Assembly: GCA_021796535.1 (NCBI GenBank)
Contig: JAKABW010000009.1
Coordinates: 28,531-92,530 of the forward strand
DNA: 64,000 nucleotides
Direction of reading: 5' to 3'
DNA from: Actinomycetes bacterium
GTDB taxonomy: Bacteria > Actinomycetota > Acidimicrobiia > Acidimicrobiales > Bog-793
This document shows positions 25,919 through 34,839 of the stretch, piece by piece; within the stretch, counting starts at the first letter, position 1; each line of letters opens with the position of its first letter. The position numbers were made by a program, and so were the translations under genes. The notes beneath the pieces are model-generated. The model saw only the letters and a program-made list of their open reading frames with translations, was not told where the DNA came from and made no database searches.

Positions 25919-27844
25919 GTGACCGAACAAGCAGTATTAACTTATGAAGCGGAAGATATAGAAATTCTTGAAGGATTGGAACCCGTCCGCAAACGGCCCG
26001 GTATGTTTATCGGATCTACTTCCACAACAGGCTTGCACCACTTAATTTGGGAAGTTGTGGATAATTCTGTAGATGAGGCTATGCAGGGGTTCTGTACAAA
26101 AATAATAGTCACACTTCTACAAGACGGCGGCTGCCGTGTTGAGGATAACGGCAGGGGTATTCCCGTGGATCCACATCCGAGCGACCCAAGTAAGACGGCG
26201 GCGGAAATAGTTTTAACTGTTTTACATGCCGGCGGTAAGTTTGGCGGATCCGGTTATAAGGTATCCGGCGGTCTGCACGGGGTCGGGGTATCTGTTGTCA
26301 ACGCCCTTTCTAAAAGGTTGGATCTTGAAATCGACAGAGGCGGCAGACGGTACGAAATGAAGTTTGCCGGCGGCGGGACCACCGTGTCAAAATTAAAACC
26401 CGTGGGGGACTCACCCAGGAAGCGAACCGGCACCACCGTGGTATTTTGGCCGGACCAGACAATTTTTGACGACGTTGAGTTTCGCGCCCAGACCGTAATG
26501 GAGCGCTTGCAAATAATGGCTTTCCTCAATAAAAGCCTGGAAATTGTCTTTATCGACGAAAGGCAAGACCCGGTTTTAAGAGAGATTTACAAATATAACG
26601 GGGGTATACAAGACTTTGTCAAGCATTTAAATTCCTCCAAAGAACCTCTGTTTAAAAAAATATGTTTTTATGAAGGGGCAGAACCGGAGCAGGAGGTAGA
26701 AATTGCTCTGCAGTGGAATACCACATATTACGAAAGCATCCATTCGTTCGCAAACGGTATATCCACTATTGAGGGCGGCATGCATGAGGAAGGTTTTAAA
26801 AAGGCCCTCACAAACGTAATTAATAAATATGCCAGAGCCCGTAAATTGCTAAAAGATAATGAAGCCAATCTGGACGGAAAAGATATCAGAGAGGGACTGA
26901 CTGGTATTATTTCAGTCCGCCTGCGTGATCCGCAGTTTGAAGGGCAGACAAAGTCAAAACTTGGCAATGTTACCATCAGATCTTTGGTTGAGAAAACAAC
27001 AAATGAAAAACTGAGTCAGTGGCTGGAGGAAAATCCAAGGGAGGCATCCCAAATTATCCAAAAAGCCATTTTAGCCAGCCGCGCCAGACAGGCAGCCGCC
27101 AATGCCAGAGACCTGACGCGCAGGAAAAGTGCCATGGGCGGTGCCGGTTTACCAGGCAAACTTATTGACTGTTCTTCAAAAAACGCCGAAATATCGGAAA
27201 TCTTTATTGTGGAAGGCAATTCGGCGGGAGGCTCCGCCAAAGACGCGAGGGATCCACACACGCAGGCTATTTTACCGATCAGAGGTAAAATCCTCAATGT
27301 TGAAAAGTCCCGCATGGATAAAATGCTGAAAAACACCGAGATTCAGGCCCTGATTATGGCTATAGGCGGAGGAGTGGGTGACGATTTTGATATCACAAAA
27401 GTGCGTTACCATAAAATAATCATTCTTGCCGACGCAGACGTTGACGGATCACACATCAGGACCCTACTTCTAACCTTCTTTTTGCGCCAAATGAAACCGT
27501 TGATAGAAAGCGGGTTTGTATATGCCGCACAACCGCCCCTGTATTCCACTTTGGTCGGCAACACCAAAACATACCTAAAAGACGACCAAGCAAAAGCGGA
27601 ATTTTTGGCTTCCCATCCAAACCACAAAAATGAATTCCAGAGATTAAAAGGTCTCGGAGAAATGGACTTCAGTGAATTGGAGGCCACTACCATGAATCCG
27701 GCGAAGAGATCCCTGTTGCAAATAAATATGGAGCAGGCAAGTATTGCCGATGAGGTTTGCTCAATTTTGATGGGTGACGATGTTGAGGTGCGCAGAAAAT
27801 TTATACAGCAAAATGCCAAAGATGTGAGGTTTTTAGATGTCTAA
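25919..27844 (+). CDS. gyrB: DNA gyrase subunit B
   Basis: 641 residues from GTG with GGAG five bases upstream. The GHKL ATPase has EVVDNSVDEAM, VEDNGRGIPVD and GGLHGVGVSVVNALS. The TOPRIM domain has FIVEGNSAGGSAKDARDP and ADADVDGSHIRTLL, and the C-terminus ends in the GyrB tail (RRKFIQQNAKDVRFLDV). It supplies ATP-driven negative supercoiling with GyrA. It overlaps gyrA by eight bases. Confidence 0.98.
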   Translation: MTEQAVLTYEAEDIEILEGLEPVRKRPGMFIGSTSTTGLHHLIWEVVDNSVDEAMQGFCTKIIVTLLQDGGCRVEDNGRGIPVDPHPSDPSKTAAEIVLTVLHAGGKFGGSGYKVSGGLHGVGVSVVNALSKRLDLEIDRGGRRYEMKFAGGGTTVSKLKPVGDSPRKRTGTTVVFWPDQTIFDDVEFRAQTVMERLQIMAFLNKSLEIVFIDERQDPVLREIYKYNGGIQDFVKHLNSSKEPLFKKICFYEGAEPEQEVEIALQWNTTYYESIHSFANGISTIEGGMHEEGFKKALTNVINKYARARKLLKDNEANLDGKDIREGLTGIISVRLRDPQFEGQTKSKLGNVTIRSLVEKTTNEKLSQWLEENPREASQIIQKAILASRARQAAANARDLTRRKSAMGGAGLPGKLIDCSSKNAEISEIFIVEGNSAGGSAKDARDPHTQAILPIRGKILNVEKSRMDKMLKNTEIQALIMAIGGGVGDDFDITKVRYHKIIILADADVDGSHIRTLLLTFFLRQMKPLIESGFVYAAQPPLYSTLVGNTKTYLKDDQAKAEFLASHPNHKNEFQRLKGLGEMDFSELEATTMNPAKRSLLQINMEQASIADEVCSILMGDDVEVRRKFIQQNAKDVRFLDV

Positions 27845-30323
27845 AAACACCAAAGGAACCGATCCTTCAGGAACGACGGAAGAAACAATTACAGGCACTA
27901 TTGAGCCTATAGAAATTCAACTCGAGATGGAAAGGTCCTTCCTCGAGTACTCTATGTCCGTTATTATTTCCAGGGCGTTGCCCGACGTAAGAGACGGTTT
28001 GAAACCCGTGCACAGGCGTATTCTGTACGGTATGTGGGATAACGGACACCGTCCGGACAGACCGCATGTAAAATGTGCAAAAGTCGTGGGTGACGTCATG
28101 GGCCGTTTCCATCCCCACGGAGACGCCGCCATATATGACGCTTTGGCCAGAATGGTGCAAGACTTCAGTTTGCGTCACCCGTTGATTGACGGTCACGGAA
28201 ACTTTGGGGCGCCGGGTCCAAACGCCGGTCCGGCGGCAATGAGATACACCGAATCCAGGCTTTCTCAACTCGCGATGAGTCTTTTGGAAGACATCAACGA
28301 GCAAACTGTTGATTTTGTCCCCAATTACGACGGTTCGGATGAAGAACCGCTCGTATTGCCGGGACGGTTTCCGAATCTCTTGGTAAACGGTTCGCAGGGT
28401 ATTGCCGTGGGAATGGCGACCAATATACCTCCGCATAACCTCGGAGAAATTATTGATGCCACCAAATATCTCATAAATAATCCAGATGCCACTTCGGACG
28501 ATCTTATGAGGTTTGTGAAAGGTCCCGACTTTCCCACGGGTGCGACAATACTGGGACGCCAGGGGATTATCGATGCGTACAGGACCGGAAGAGGTTCCAT
28601 TAAACTCAGATCGACGGCTGAAATTATTGAGGGTCGGGGCGGGGTTTCCCAGATCGTAGTCACCGAAATTCCTTACCAGGCCTCAGTGGAAGTTATAGCG
28701 GAACGTATTGCCGACTTGGTTGAGGGCGGAGACCTGACAGGAATTTCCGATATACAGGACGCCTCTTCCGCCGGTAAGCCAAAACTTGTCATTACTTGTA
28801 AAAGAGATGCCAACGCAAACGTATTGTTGAATAATTTGTATAAGCAAACTCCTCTGCAAAGCTCGTTCGGCATACATATGCTGGCTTTGGTTGACGGAGT
28901 GCCGCGCTTATTGACTCTCAACAGCGCTTTGGCTGCTTATATAAAACATCAAATTGAAGTAGTTACGAGAAGGTCTGAATACAGATTAAATAAAGCCAAA
29001 GCAAGGGCACATATTGTAGAAGGACTGCTTAAAGCCCTTGACATATTGGACGATGTAATAAATGCCATTCGGTCTTCTGCTGACCGGCAAGACGCAAAAA
29101 CGAAACTGACCGCCGAGCCATTTTTATTTTCCGATGAGCAGGCAACACATATCCTGGATATGACCCTCAGCCGTCTTACGCGGCTTGGACGCAGGGAGCT
29201 GGAAGATGAAATGGCGCAATTGAGTGCTCTAATCATAGAATTGGAGTCGATTTTAAGTGACGATGTGCGTCTTCGTTCGGTTATATCAGAAGAGTTGGAA
29301 GTAATTAAGACGAAATTTGCCACCCCAAGAAAAACTATGATCGGTCATGATGTCGGGGAAATAAACACAGAGGACTTAATTGACGACGAAGAAGTCGTGG
29401 TTACCCTAACCAAAGCCGGTTACATAAAAGCCGTACAAACTGATTCCTACAAAACACAGTCGCGCGGCGGCAAAGGAGTAAGGGCGGCCAGATTAAAAGA
29501 AGAGGATATAGTAGAAGAAATTATCCATACCACAACCCATACCCATCTTCTGCTGTTTTCAAACAAAGGTAAGGTTTACCGCCTGCGTGCCTACGAAGTC
29601 CCCATGAAAGAAAGGACTTCGAAAGGAACGGCAATAGTCAACCTGGTTCCTTTGAGTCCCGAAGAAAAAATAGAAGAAATAGTTGCCACAAAAGACTTCG
29701 ATCCCGATAAATTCCTGTTGTTTGTGACTAAAAACGGGCAAGTCAAAAAAACTTCTCTGACAGAATACGATAAGACAAGAAGAGAAGGCTTTATTGCAAT
29801 TAACTTACACGACGACGATGAATTGGTCAGGGTGTTTAGTGTGGGGAACAGAGAAGATGTCATAATGGTTTCTAAAAATGGCATGGCAATTAGGTTCTCC
29901 GAAGAAGACATAAGGGCTGTCAGTCGCGCTGCCGCCGGTGTCAGGGGTATGAAATTAAAGTCCGGTGACGAAGTGGTTTCCAGTTTAGTGGCCAAAGGCG
30001 ACTCATCTTTGCTTGTTGTCACACTAAACGGTTACGGCAAAAGAATCAAGCTCGACAGTTTTCACTCACAGGCACGCGGCGGGCAGGGTGTCAGGTGCAT
30101 ACGCTTAACTCAATCAAAAGGCTATGTCGTCTCTGGGTTGATGGCCGATGACGATGATGAAGTTTTGATATCCTCGTCAACGGGTATCCTGATCAGAACT
30201 TCCGTGGGACAAATTACTTCTCAAGGCAGAGCAGCTACAGGAGTAAAAGTGATGAATTTGAGCGACGACCAACATGTTGCGGCTGTGGCTTTGGTGAAAA
30301 ACCAAGACCAAGAATACGAATAA
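27837..30323 (+). CDS. gyrA: DNA gyrase subunit A
   Basis: 828 residues. The winged-helix/tower part has the catalytic tyrosine at about residue 137 (AAMRYTESRL). The C-terminal beta-pinwheel carries the GyrA box QSRGGKGV and related repeats (ARGGQGVRCIRL). In the quinolone-binding region the sequence is HPHGDAAIYDALARM: alanine (about 97) stands where E. coli has Ser83, as mycobacteria naturally do. The start overlaps gyrB by eight bases. No intein. Confidence 0.98.
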   Translation: MSKNTKGTDPSGTTEETITGTIEPIEIQLEMERSFLEYSMSVIISRALPDVRDGLKPVHRRILYGMWDNGHRPDRPHVKCAKVVGDVMGRFHPHGDAAIYDALARMVQDFSLRHPLIDGHGNFGAPGPNAGPAAMRYTESRLSQLAMSLLEDINEQTVDFVPNYDGSDEEPLVLPGRFPNLLVNGSQGIAVGMATNIPPHNLGEIIDATKYLINNPDATSDDLMRFVKGPDFPTGATILGRQGIIDAYRTGRGSIKLRSTAEIIEGRGGVSQIVVTEIPYQASVEVIAERIADLVEGGDLTGISDIQDASSAGKPKLVITCKRDANANVLLNNLYKQTPLQSSFGIHMLALVDGVPRLLTLNSALAAYIKHQIEVVTRRSEYRLNKAKARAHIVEGLLKALDILDDVINAIRSSADRQDAKTKLTAEPFLFSDEQATHILDMTLSRLTRLGRRELEDEMAQLSALIIELESILSDDVRLRSVISEELEVIKTKFATPRKTMIGHDVGEINTEDLIDDEEVVVTLTKAGYIKAVQTDSYKTQSRGGKGVRAARLKEEDIVEEIIHTTTHTHLLLFSNKGKVYRLRAYEVPMKERTSKGTAIVNLVPLSPEEKIEEIVATKDFDPDKFLLFVTKNGQVKKTSLTEYDKTRREGFIAINLHDDDELVRVFSVGNREDVIMVSKNGMAIRFSEEDIRAVSRAAAGVRGMKLKSGDEVVSSLVAKGDSSLLVVTLNGYGKRIKLDSFHSQARGGQGVRCIRLTQSKGYVVSGLMADDDDEVLISSSTGILIRTSVGQITSQGRAATGVKVMNLSDDQHVAAVALVKNQDQEYE

Positions 30324-30379
30324 ATTGGAAGTTTCTCCAATAAATAACGTCTTGGAATATAAACTGTTATAGGTACTGG

Positions 30380-30453
30380 GGGGCTATAGCTCAGTCGGTT
30401 AGAGCGCAGCACTGATAATGCTGAGGTCGCTGGTTCGATTCCAGCTAGCCCCA
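30380..30453 (+). tRNA. tRNA-Ile (GAT)
   Basis: 74-base cloverleaf with acceptor GGGGCTA/TAGCCCC, D arm, anticodon loop CTGATAA (GAT at 30414-30416), variable loop AGGTC and T loop TTCGATT. The 3' CCA is not encoded. Immediately downstream of gyrA, as in many actinobacteria. Confidence 0.97.
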
Positions 30454-30478
30454 CTACGTAAGCGAGAGGGGGTGAGTT

Positions 30479-30595
30479 GTGCCTAAGAAAAGTTCAAGCT
30501 ATACAAAGGTGTTGCCCAATGGCAATCGTGTGACTATTAAGATCAGCGGTATTGGGTCATACAACGACTCGATTCCCGAGTGGGCGAAACACTAG
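30479..30595 (+). CDS. Small 38-residue basic protein after tRNA-Ile
   Basis: GTG start with a strong purine-rich Shine-Dalgarno (GAGAGGGGGTGAG) just upstream, ending at TAG. The predicted peptide is MPKKSSSYTKVLPNGN, then IKISGIGSYNDSIPEWAKH. No membrane segment. Mycobacteria have a short gene in the same neighbourhood (DLW-39 type), but this sequence does not carry that motif. Function unknown. Support is the ribosome-binding site and compact reading frame only. Confidence 0.5.
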   Translation: MPKKSSSYTKVLPNGNRVTIKISGIGSYNDSIPEWAKH

Positions 30596-30639
30596 TACTA
30601 ATATATCCCGCAACTTTAGCCGAATCGGTTCGTTATTTT

Positions 30640-31360
30640 TCCAATTCTGATGTCTGTATCAAGCATATTGCAGCTCTCGTGGCCAAACGATATTATTTGT
30701 CCGAGCTGTGGACGCACAGATATGATTTACTTAGAAACTCAAAAACGCCGGCAGTGTAAATCGCGCCATACAAAACGGCAATTTGCGGTCAAAATCGGCA
30801 CTATTTGTAAAGATAGCCATTTAGGTTGGATAAATGGCTTCCGCCGTCTGGCTGATCATTAATACCAAGAACGGCGTTAACTCTTACGAGATTGTACCCG
30901 CACCGGGCGTTACACAAAAGGCCGCTTCACTGACAAAATACCCATCGTCGGCGTGGTTGAAAAGAAAAAGTACGTTGGCCAAATCAGGACCTTTATGACC
31001 AAACAAGCAGACGCAATCATTACGCTACATTCCGCAAGCAAAACCTAGACGAAGGCGAACACACACTGACGAAAGCAAAATATACAGCCGCGCAAAACGA
31101 ACGTTTATACACAAATCCGTAAATCATAGTGAAAAAAGTACATTTGCGGCGCAATTTCTATAACTACGATTGATGACTTTTGGAACTTATTTAAGCGTTC
31201 TTACAAAGGCACTTACACGCACCTTTCGCCAGCTCACCTTGACAGCTGCCACAAAGAGTACCTATCGTTACAATACCCAAATATTCAATGACGGTCAGCG
31301 ATTTACTGAATGGTTTGCTAATTACAACAGAAGGTTATGTACAAAACCCTCATTAGTAAA
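30640..31360 (+). pseudogene. Decayed IS1595-family transposase
   Basis: Pieces of one transposase appear in different frames. The zinc-ribbon start CPSCGRTDMIYLETQ with RQFAVKIGTI and DSHLGW (to about 30845) is followed by a shifted NTKNGVNSYEI segment (about 30865). Then come DKIPIVGVVEKKKYVGQ (about 30930) and a C-terminal part resembling FWNLFKRSYKGTYTHLSP (about 31180-31330). The order matches IS1595 transposases, but stops and frameshifts break it repeatedly. No terminal inverted repeats could be delimited. Confidence 0.75.
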
Positions 31361-31825
31361 ACTTAGCCATCCCTGTTGGATTTGTCCCACTCAATTCCTT
31401 ATTACCCCTAAGGGCTAGAGCAAAACTTGTGCAATTCGGATCTGATGCGCTATATTTTCCCAGATCTGCCATCCTTCCAAGTATATGGTGTAGGTGGAGT
31501 TGGCCGGGATTGTATTTACCGATACCTAAAAATGAAACAGAGCCAGTAATAAAATCAGAAACTAAAAGAATCTAAGTAACAAGAAATGACCAGAATTAAA
31601 GACAACTATTAACCCTATATCTATCGGCATACCTAAAACTGCATATGCAAGAGGATTCTTTAACGCTTGCTCTGTCTGCAGACCTAAGGTGTCAGCAGCC
31701 ATCGTGTCGTCTGACAAGAGGCCCATTTTGACCGCATGTCTACAGCGTCTTACCGCCTTCCGGTAGAACAGCTTGCGAAAAAACAAGACTTTTATAAAAA
31801 TTGTCTGGGTTGATGTGTGTGATTT
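31361..31825. other. Intergenic stretch with one doubtful ORF
   Basis: No recognisable gene. A minus-strand frame at 31562-31786 (74 codons, TTG or ATG-type start without clear Shine-Dalgarno) contains a hydrophobic end (GMPIDIGLIVVFNSGHFLLL) but no family signature. It may be debris of the neighbouring insertion element. Confidence 0.35.
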
Positions 31826-32398
31826 TCATTCCTGTAGCTCTTTTTGGGTGGCTATTGCATTGACCAGATACATTAATTTGATTGTTGTATTCCAGCTGCG
31901 GATCGTCATTGATTTATAAAGGGGCGAGGACATCGCTTGGTTCAGTCGGCTTTTTGTTCGTAACACACTGAGCCGCTGCGAGTAAATAACACCGTTACCT
32001 GGCCACACTGTATCGATGCCCTCACGAGGGTTAAAAGCTGTCATTGCTTCCTCCGCCTCAACATCCATGAGAAAGATAGCGTCGCTGTGATACTTGTCTG
32101 GCTGGTCGCCAAAACCATGTGGTTTACGTGTGATAACGTCCGCGAGTTGCTTGTGTGTTAATACCAGCACCTTGATAAGTTCACTATCGAGTTTAAATGT
32201 CTTGGGCAATGCCGTTTCGATTATGGTTTTTATGTCATAAGGCTGTTTTTCGGACTGCACAATGACGTTACCGCTGGCAATATAGGTCGTAATACCGGAA
32301 AACCCAAGTGCTTCGAGGCAACTCTTTAACTCTGTCATTGAAACTATGTTCTTACCGCCGACGTTGATACCTCGGAGGAGTAATATATAAGTTTGCAC
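31826..32398 (-). CDS. DUF1697 domain protein
   Basis: 190 residues. The DUF1697 opening YILLLRGINVGGKNIVSM is clear, followed by LKSCLEALGFSGITTYIASGN and a central DAIFLMDVEAEEA. The end WNTTIKLMYLVNAIA corresponds to the usual RN-x-x-T-x-x-KL. GTG start with GGA a few bases upstream. Function of the family is unknown. It lies alone in the accessory segment behind the IS1595 remnant, suggesting acquisition. Confidence 0.88.
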   Translation of the reverse strand: MQTYILLLRGINVGGKNIVSMTELKSCLEALGFSGITTYIASGNVIVQSEKQPYDIKTIIETALPKTFKLDSELIKVLVLTHKQLADVITRKPHGFGDQPDKYHSDAIFLMDVEAEEAMTAFNPREGIDTVWPGNGVIYSQRLSVLRTKSRLNQAMSSPLYKSMTIRSWNTTIKLMYLVNAIATQKELQE

Positions 32399-32761
32399 TA
32401 AATCCCATTATATTCTACGTGTCGCTTATAATTAGTGTATAAATAACCAGCAAGTAGACAAGAGCGATGAGGCCTCTAAATCTGCCTTAATAAGATACCT
32501 CTGCCAGGGCCTGTGCCGGATAGCCCGATGAGTAAGTTCAATAAGACTATGCGAAAAATCTTGTCTGAGCCAAAGAAAAACTTAAAAGATAACTCATCCC
32601 CACAAAAAGAGAGTGCAAGATGTGGGTTGATTACTTAAGTAGGAGTCGCTCGCCTTTGTGGGACACACACGCAGCCTCTACAGGTCACATCCGGGTGGTC
32701 CACCCTACGGGCCCCCGATAATCGTTCGACGCGTTGATGGACGGCTTGATATACTGTTGAG
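32399..32761. other. Junction between AT-rich and GC-rich DNA, no gene seen
   Basis: The first 240 bases resemble the host composition. From about 32640 the sequence becomes clearly GC-rich and continues so into the methyltransferase. I see no tRNA, inverted repeat or attachment-like duplication at the join. Confidence 0.5.
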
Positions 32762-33523
32762 GTGCGCGCATTCGACGACCTTGTGGCCGAGGCGGCTGCC
32801 GCAGACGTCACGGGGTGGGGTTTCGGTTGGCTGGACGGCCGGGCGACCGAGGAGCGTCCACCTTGGGGCTATGCGAAGCTTCTCTCCGACAGACTCGGCC
32901 AAGTCGACTCTGCCCTAGATTTGGATACCGGCGGCGGGGAGGTTCTTGCCGAGGCCCCAAGGTTCCCATCACGGATGGTCGCTGCCGAGAGTTGGCCGCC
33001 AAATGCAGAGCGCGCCCGCCAATTGCTAGGTTCGCGCCATGTGCAGGTCGTCCAACCTGCCGAGGGAGGCCGACTACCTTTAGCGAACGAGTCGTTCGAA
33101 CTCGTGACAGCTAGGCACCCGGTGCGCCCCAACTGGGAAGAAATCAGTCGTGTTCTGATGAAGGGAGGCGTCTACTTTGCCCAGCATGTGGGGCCGGGTT
33201 CGGCCTTCGAGTTGATCGAGCGTTTCCGTGGTCCGCTCGTGAGGGAGCGTCAGCAACGCGACCCGATTCTGGAATCGGCTGCGGCGGAGCAGGCGGGCCT
33301 GATAGTCGCAGACCTTCGCACAGCACGGTGCCGCATGGAGATCCACGACGTCGGCGCCGTGGTATGGCTCCTTCGCAAGTGTGTCTGGTGGGTGCCGGAT
33401 TTCTCAATCGTGAAATATCACCGCACGCTCATCGAACTGGACGCGGAACTTCGTCGGGGTAACCCCTTCGTCGCTCACTCGACCCGCCACCTGATCGAAA
33501 TGCGGAAACCGGCGCTCCTGTAG
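32762..33523 (+). CDS. SAM-dependent methyltransferase, GC-rich and probably transferred
   Basis: 253 residues from GTG. The N-terminal WGFGWLDGRATEERPPWGYA is followed by a class I SAM-binding loop DLDTGGGEVLAE, and later ISRVLMKGGVYFAQHVGPGS, typical of motif IV-VI methyltransferases. The substrate is unknown. Base use differs from the rest of the window: 33001-33060 has 37 G+C of 60, and codons favour G/C in the third position. Such proteins are frequent in high-GC actinobacteria such as Streptomyces, so recent transfer is inferred. Confidence 0.82.
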   Translation: MRAFDDLVAEAAAADVTGWGFGWLDGRATEERPPWGYAKLLSDRLGQVDSALDLDTGGGEVLAEAPRFPSRMVAAESWPPNAERARQLLGSRHVQVVQPAEGGRLPLANESFELVTARHPVRPNWEEISRVLMKGGVYFAQHVGPGSAFELIERFRGPLVRERQQRDPILESAAAEQAGLIVADLRTARCRMEIHDVGAVVWLLRKCVWWVPDFSIVKYHRTLIELDAELRRGNPFVAHSTRHLIEMRKPALL

Positions 33524-33557
33524 GCGAAGTAAGCAGAACGGTGGCGGTTCTCGGGAG

Positions 33558-33785
33558 TCACCCGATGCGAAGTAGCCTCACGCCGCACCCGTCTAGGTTT
33601 GCGAGCTGGAAGTAACACAGACCCCAATTGGTCAGCAAGGGGTATAGCCGCTCACGGCAGTGCTCGGTGTTGAGGATCGCGGTCCTGTAGGTGAGCTCAA
33701 CGACATCGACCTCAAGGAGTATCGCAAGACCCACGCCACGGGCTCCTGTGAGACGGCTAGGGTTGAAGTGGTGCGCTGTGGACAA
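33558..33785 (-). pseudogene. GC-rich coding fragment, family unknown
   Basis: A 75-codon frame from a TTG, with third positions rich in G/C like the adjacent methyltransferase; readable part VVELTYRTAILNTEHCRERL. No Shine-Dalgarno and no family recognised. It may be the remnant of another gene on the same transferred segment. The opposite strand is also partly open, so the direction is not certain. Confidence 0.3.
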
Positions 33786-33811
33786 TTAAGGTACTGCTTC
33801 AAAGAAAATAA

Positions 33812-34822
33812 TCAATCGTTCCAGTCGTACGGGTTGTCATTCGCTTTTTGCAGTGTCTCGACATAACTCGATCTGTAATAGTCATGTCTGTTGTCCGTGG
33901 GATAGGAAAGTGTTCCTCGGATGTCGTCCAAATTGGTACAACCCCTGCTTTGCAACCAAGCCGACAAATCTTGTAGAAGTTGTGAAACGTATCCAAGACC
34001 GTTTCGTAAAATGGTTGATGTGGTCATAACGGCATTGGCACCGACAAGCAGGTATTTGATAATTTCATCCGCAGTTTCTACCCCGGTGGTGGCCGCTATA
34101 TGAGTTTTAACCCGATTTCTTACCAAAGCTATGACAGCCAGCGGAAGTCTTATTTCGCGTTTGTCAGATAAATTGACAGTGGGCAAGACCTCTAGGATAT
34201 TTAGATCAATGTCCGGATAAAGGTATCTGTTGAATAAAACCAGAGCATCCGCTCCAAGGGAGTCAAACTCTTTTATGACATTGGATAACGAAGTGTACAT
34301 GGGAGACAATTTGACGGCGAGGGGTATGTTCACCTCTTCTTTGACCGATCTGAAGATATCAAAGTGCAATTGTTCGATGTCTGTTCCCTGCATCTCATTT
34401 TCACTTATGGGTTGATATAAATTCAGTTCGATTCCGGCGGCTCCGGCATCCTCCATTTTCTTGGCATAAGACACCCAGCTGCCCAAACTGGATCCGTTGA
34501 GACTTGCGATAATCGGTATGCCGACCCCAGAACTCGCCGCTTCGATGGTTCGTAAATAAGGGAGGGGGTCAGGAAGTTCCAAAGATGCCTGCGGAAAATA
34601 CGAAAGAGATTCAAGGAAACTGTCCTCATAATTTTCAAGTATAGAGGCTCTTTGGTGTGCTTCAGTGTTGATCTGCTCTTCAAATAAGGAGTGAAGTACA
34701 ATGGCTCCCACCCCCGATTCTTCCAAAGCTTTAATTTGATTCAAAGATTGAGACAGCGGTGACGGAGAAGCGATAATGGGGTTTTTTAATTTAAGTCCCA
34801 TATAATTTGTCGTCAGATTCAC
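33812..34822 (-). CDS. Dihydroorotate dehydrogenase-like flavoprotein
   Basis: 336 residues, TIM-barrel of the PyrD/PreA class. Opening LTTNYMGLKLKNPIIASPSPL, middle GIPIIASLNGSS and AGAAGIELNLYQP, then LAVKLSPMYT and the phosphate-binding ATTGVETADEIIKYLLVGA. In class 1 PyrD an N-x-S-C-P-N segment carries the catalytic cysteine; here it reads ELNLYQPISENEM without it, so pyrimidine synthesis is unlikely. It is 17 bases downstream of nifJ and probably part of the same redox operon. Confidence 0.85.
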   Translation of the reverse strand: MNLTTNYMGLKLKNPIIASPSPLSQSLNQIKALEESGVGAIVLHSLFEEQINTEAHQRASILENYEDSFLESLSYFPQASLELPDPLPYLRTIEAASSGVGIPIIASLNGSSLGSWVSYAKKMEDAGAAGIELNLYQPISENEMQGTDIEQLHFDIFRSVKEEVNIPLAVKLSPMYTSLSNVIKEFDSLGADALVLFNRYLYPDIDLNILEVLPTVNLSDKREIRLPLAVIALVRNRVKTHIAATTGVETADEIIKYLLVGANAVMTTSTILRNGLGYVSQLLQDLSAWLQSRGCTNLDDIRGTLSYPTDNRHDYYRSSYVETLQKANDNPYDWND

Positions 34823-34839
34823 TGGACTTTTCTGCTTTC

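Noticed and set aside
33660..33866. 68-codon plus-strand frame in the GC-rich island
   Set aside because: Overlaps a better-looking minus-strand fragment and runs into the DHOD-like gene; coding direction cannot be decided.
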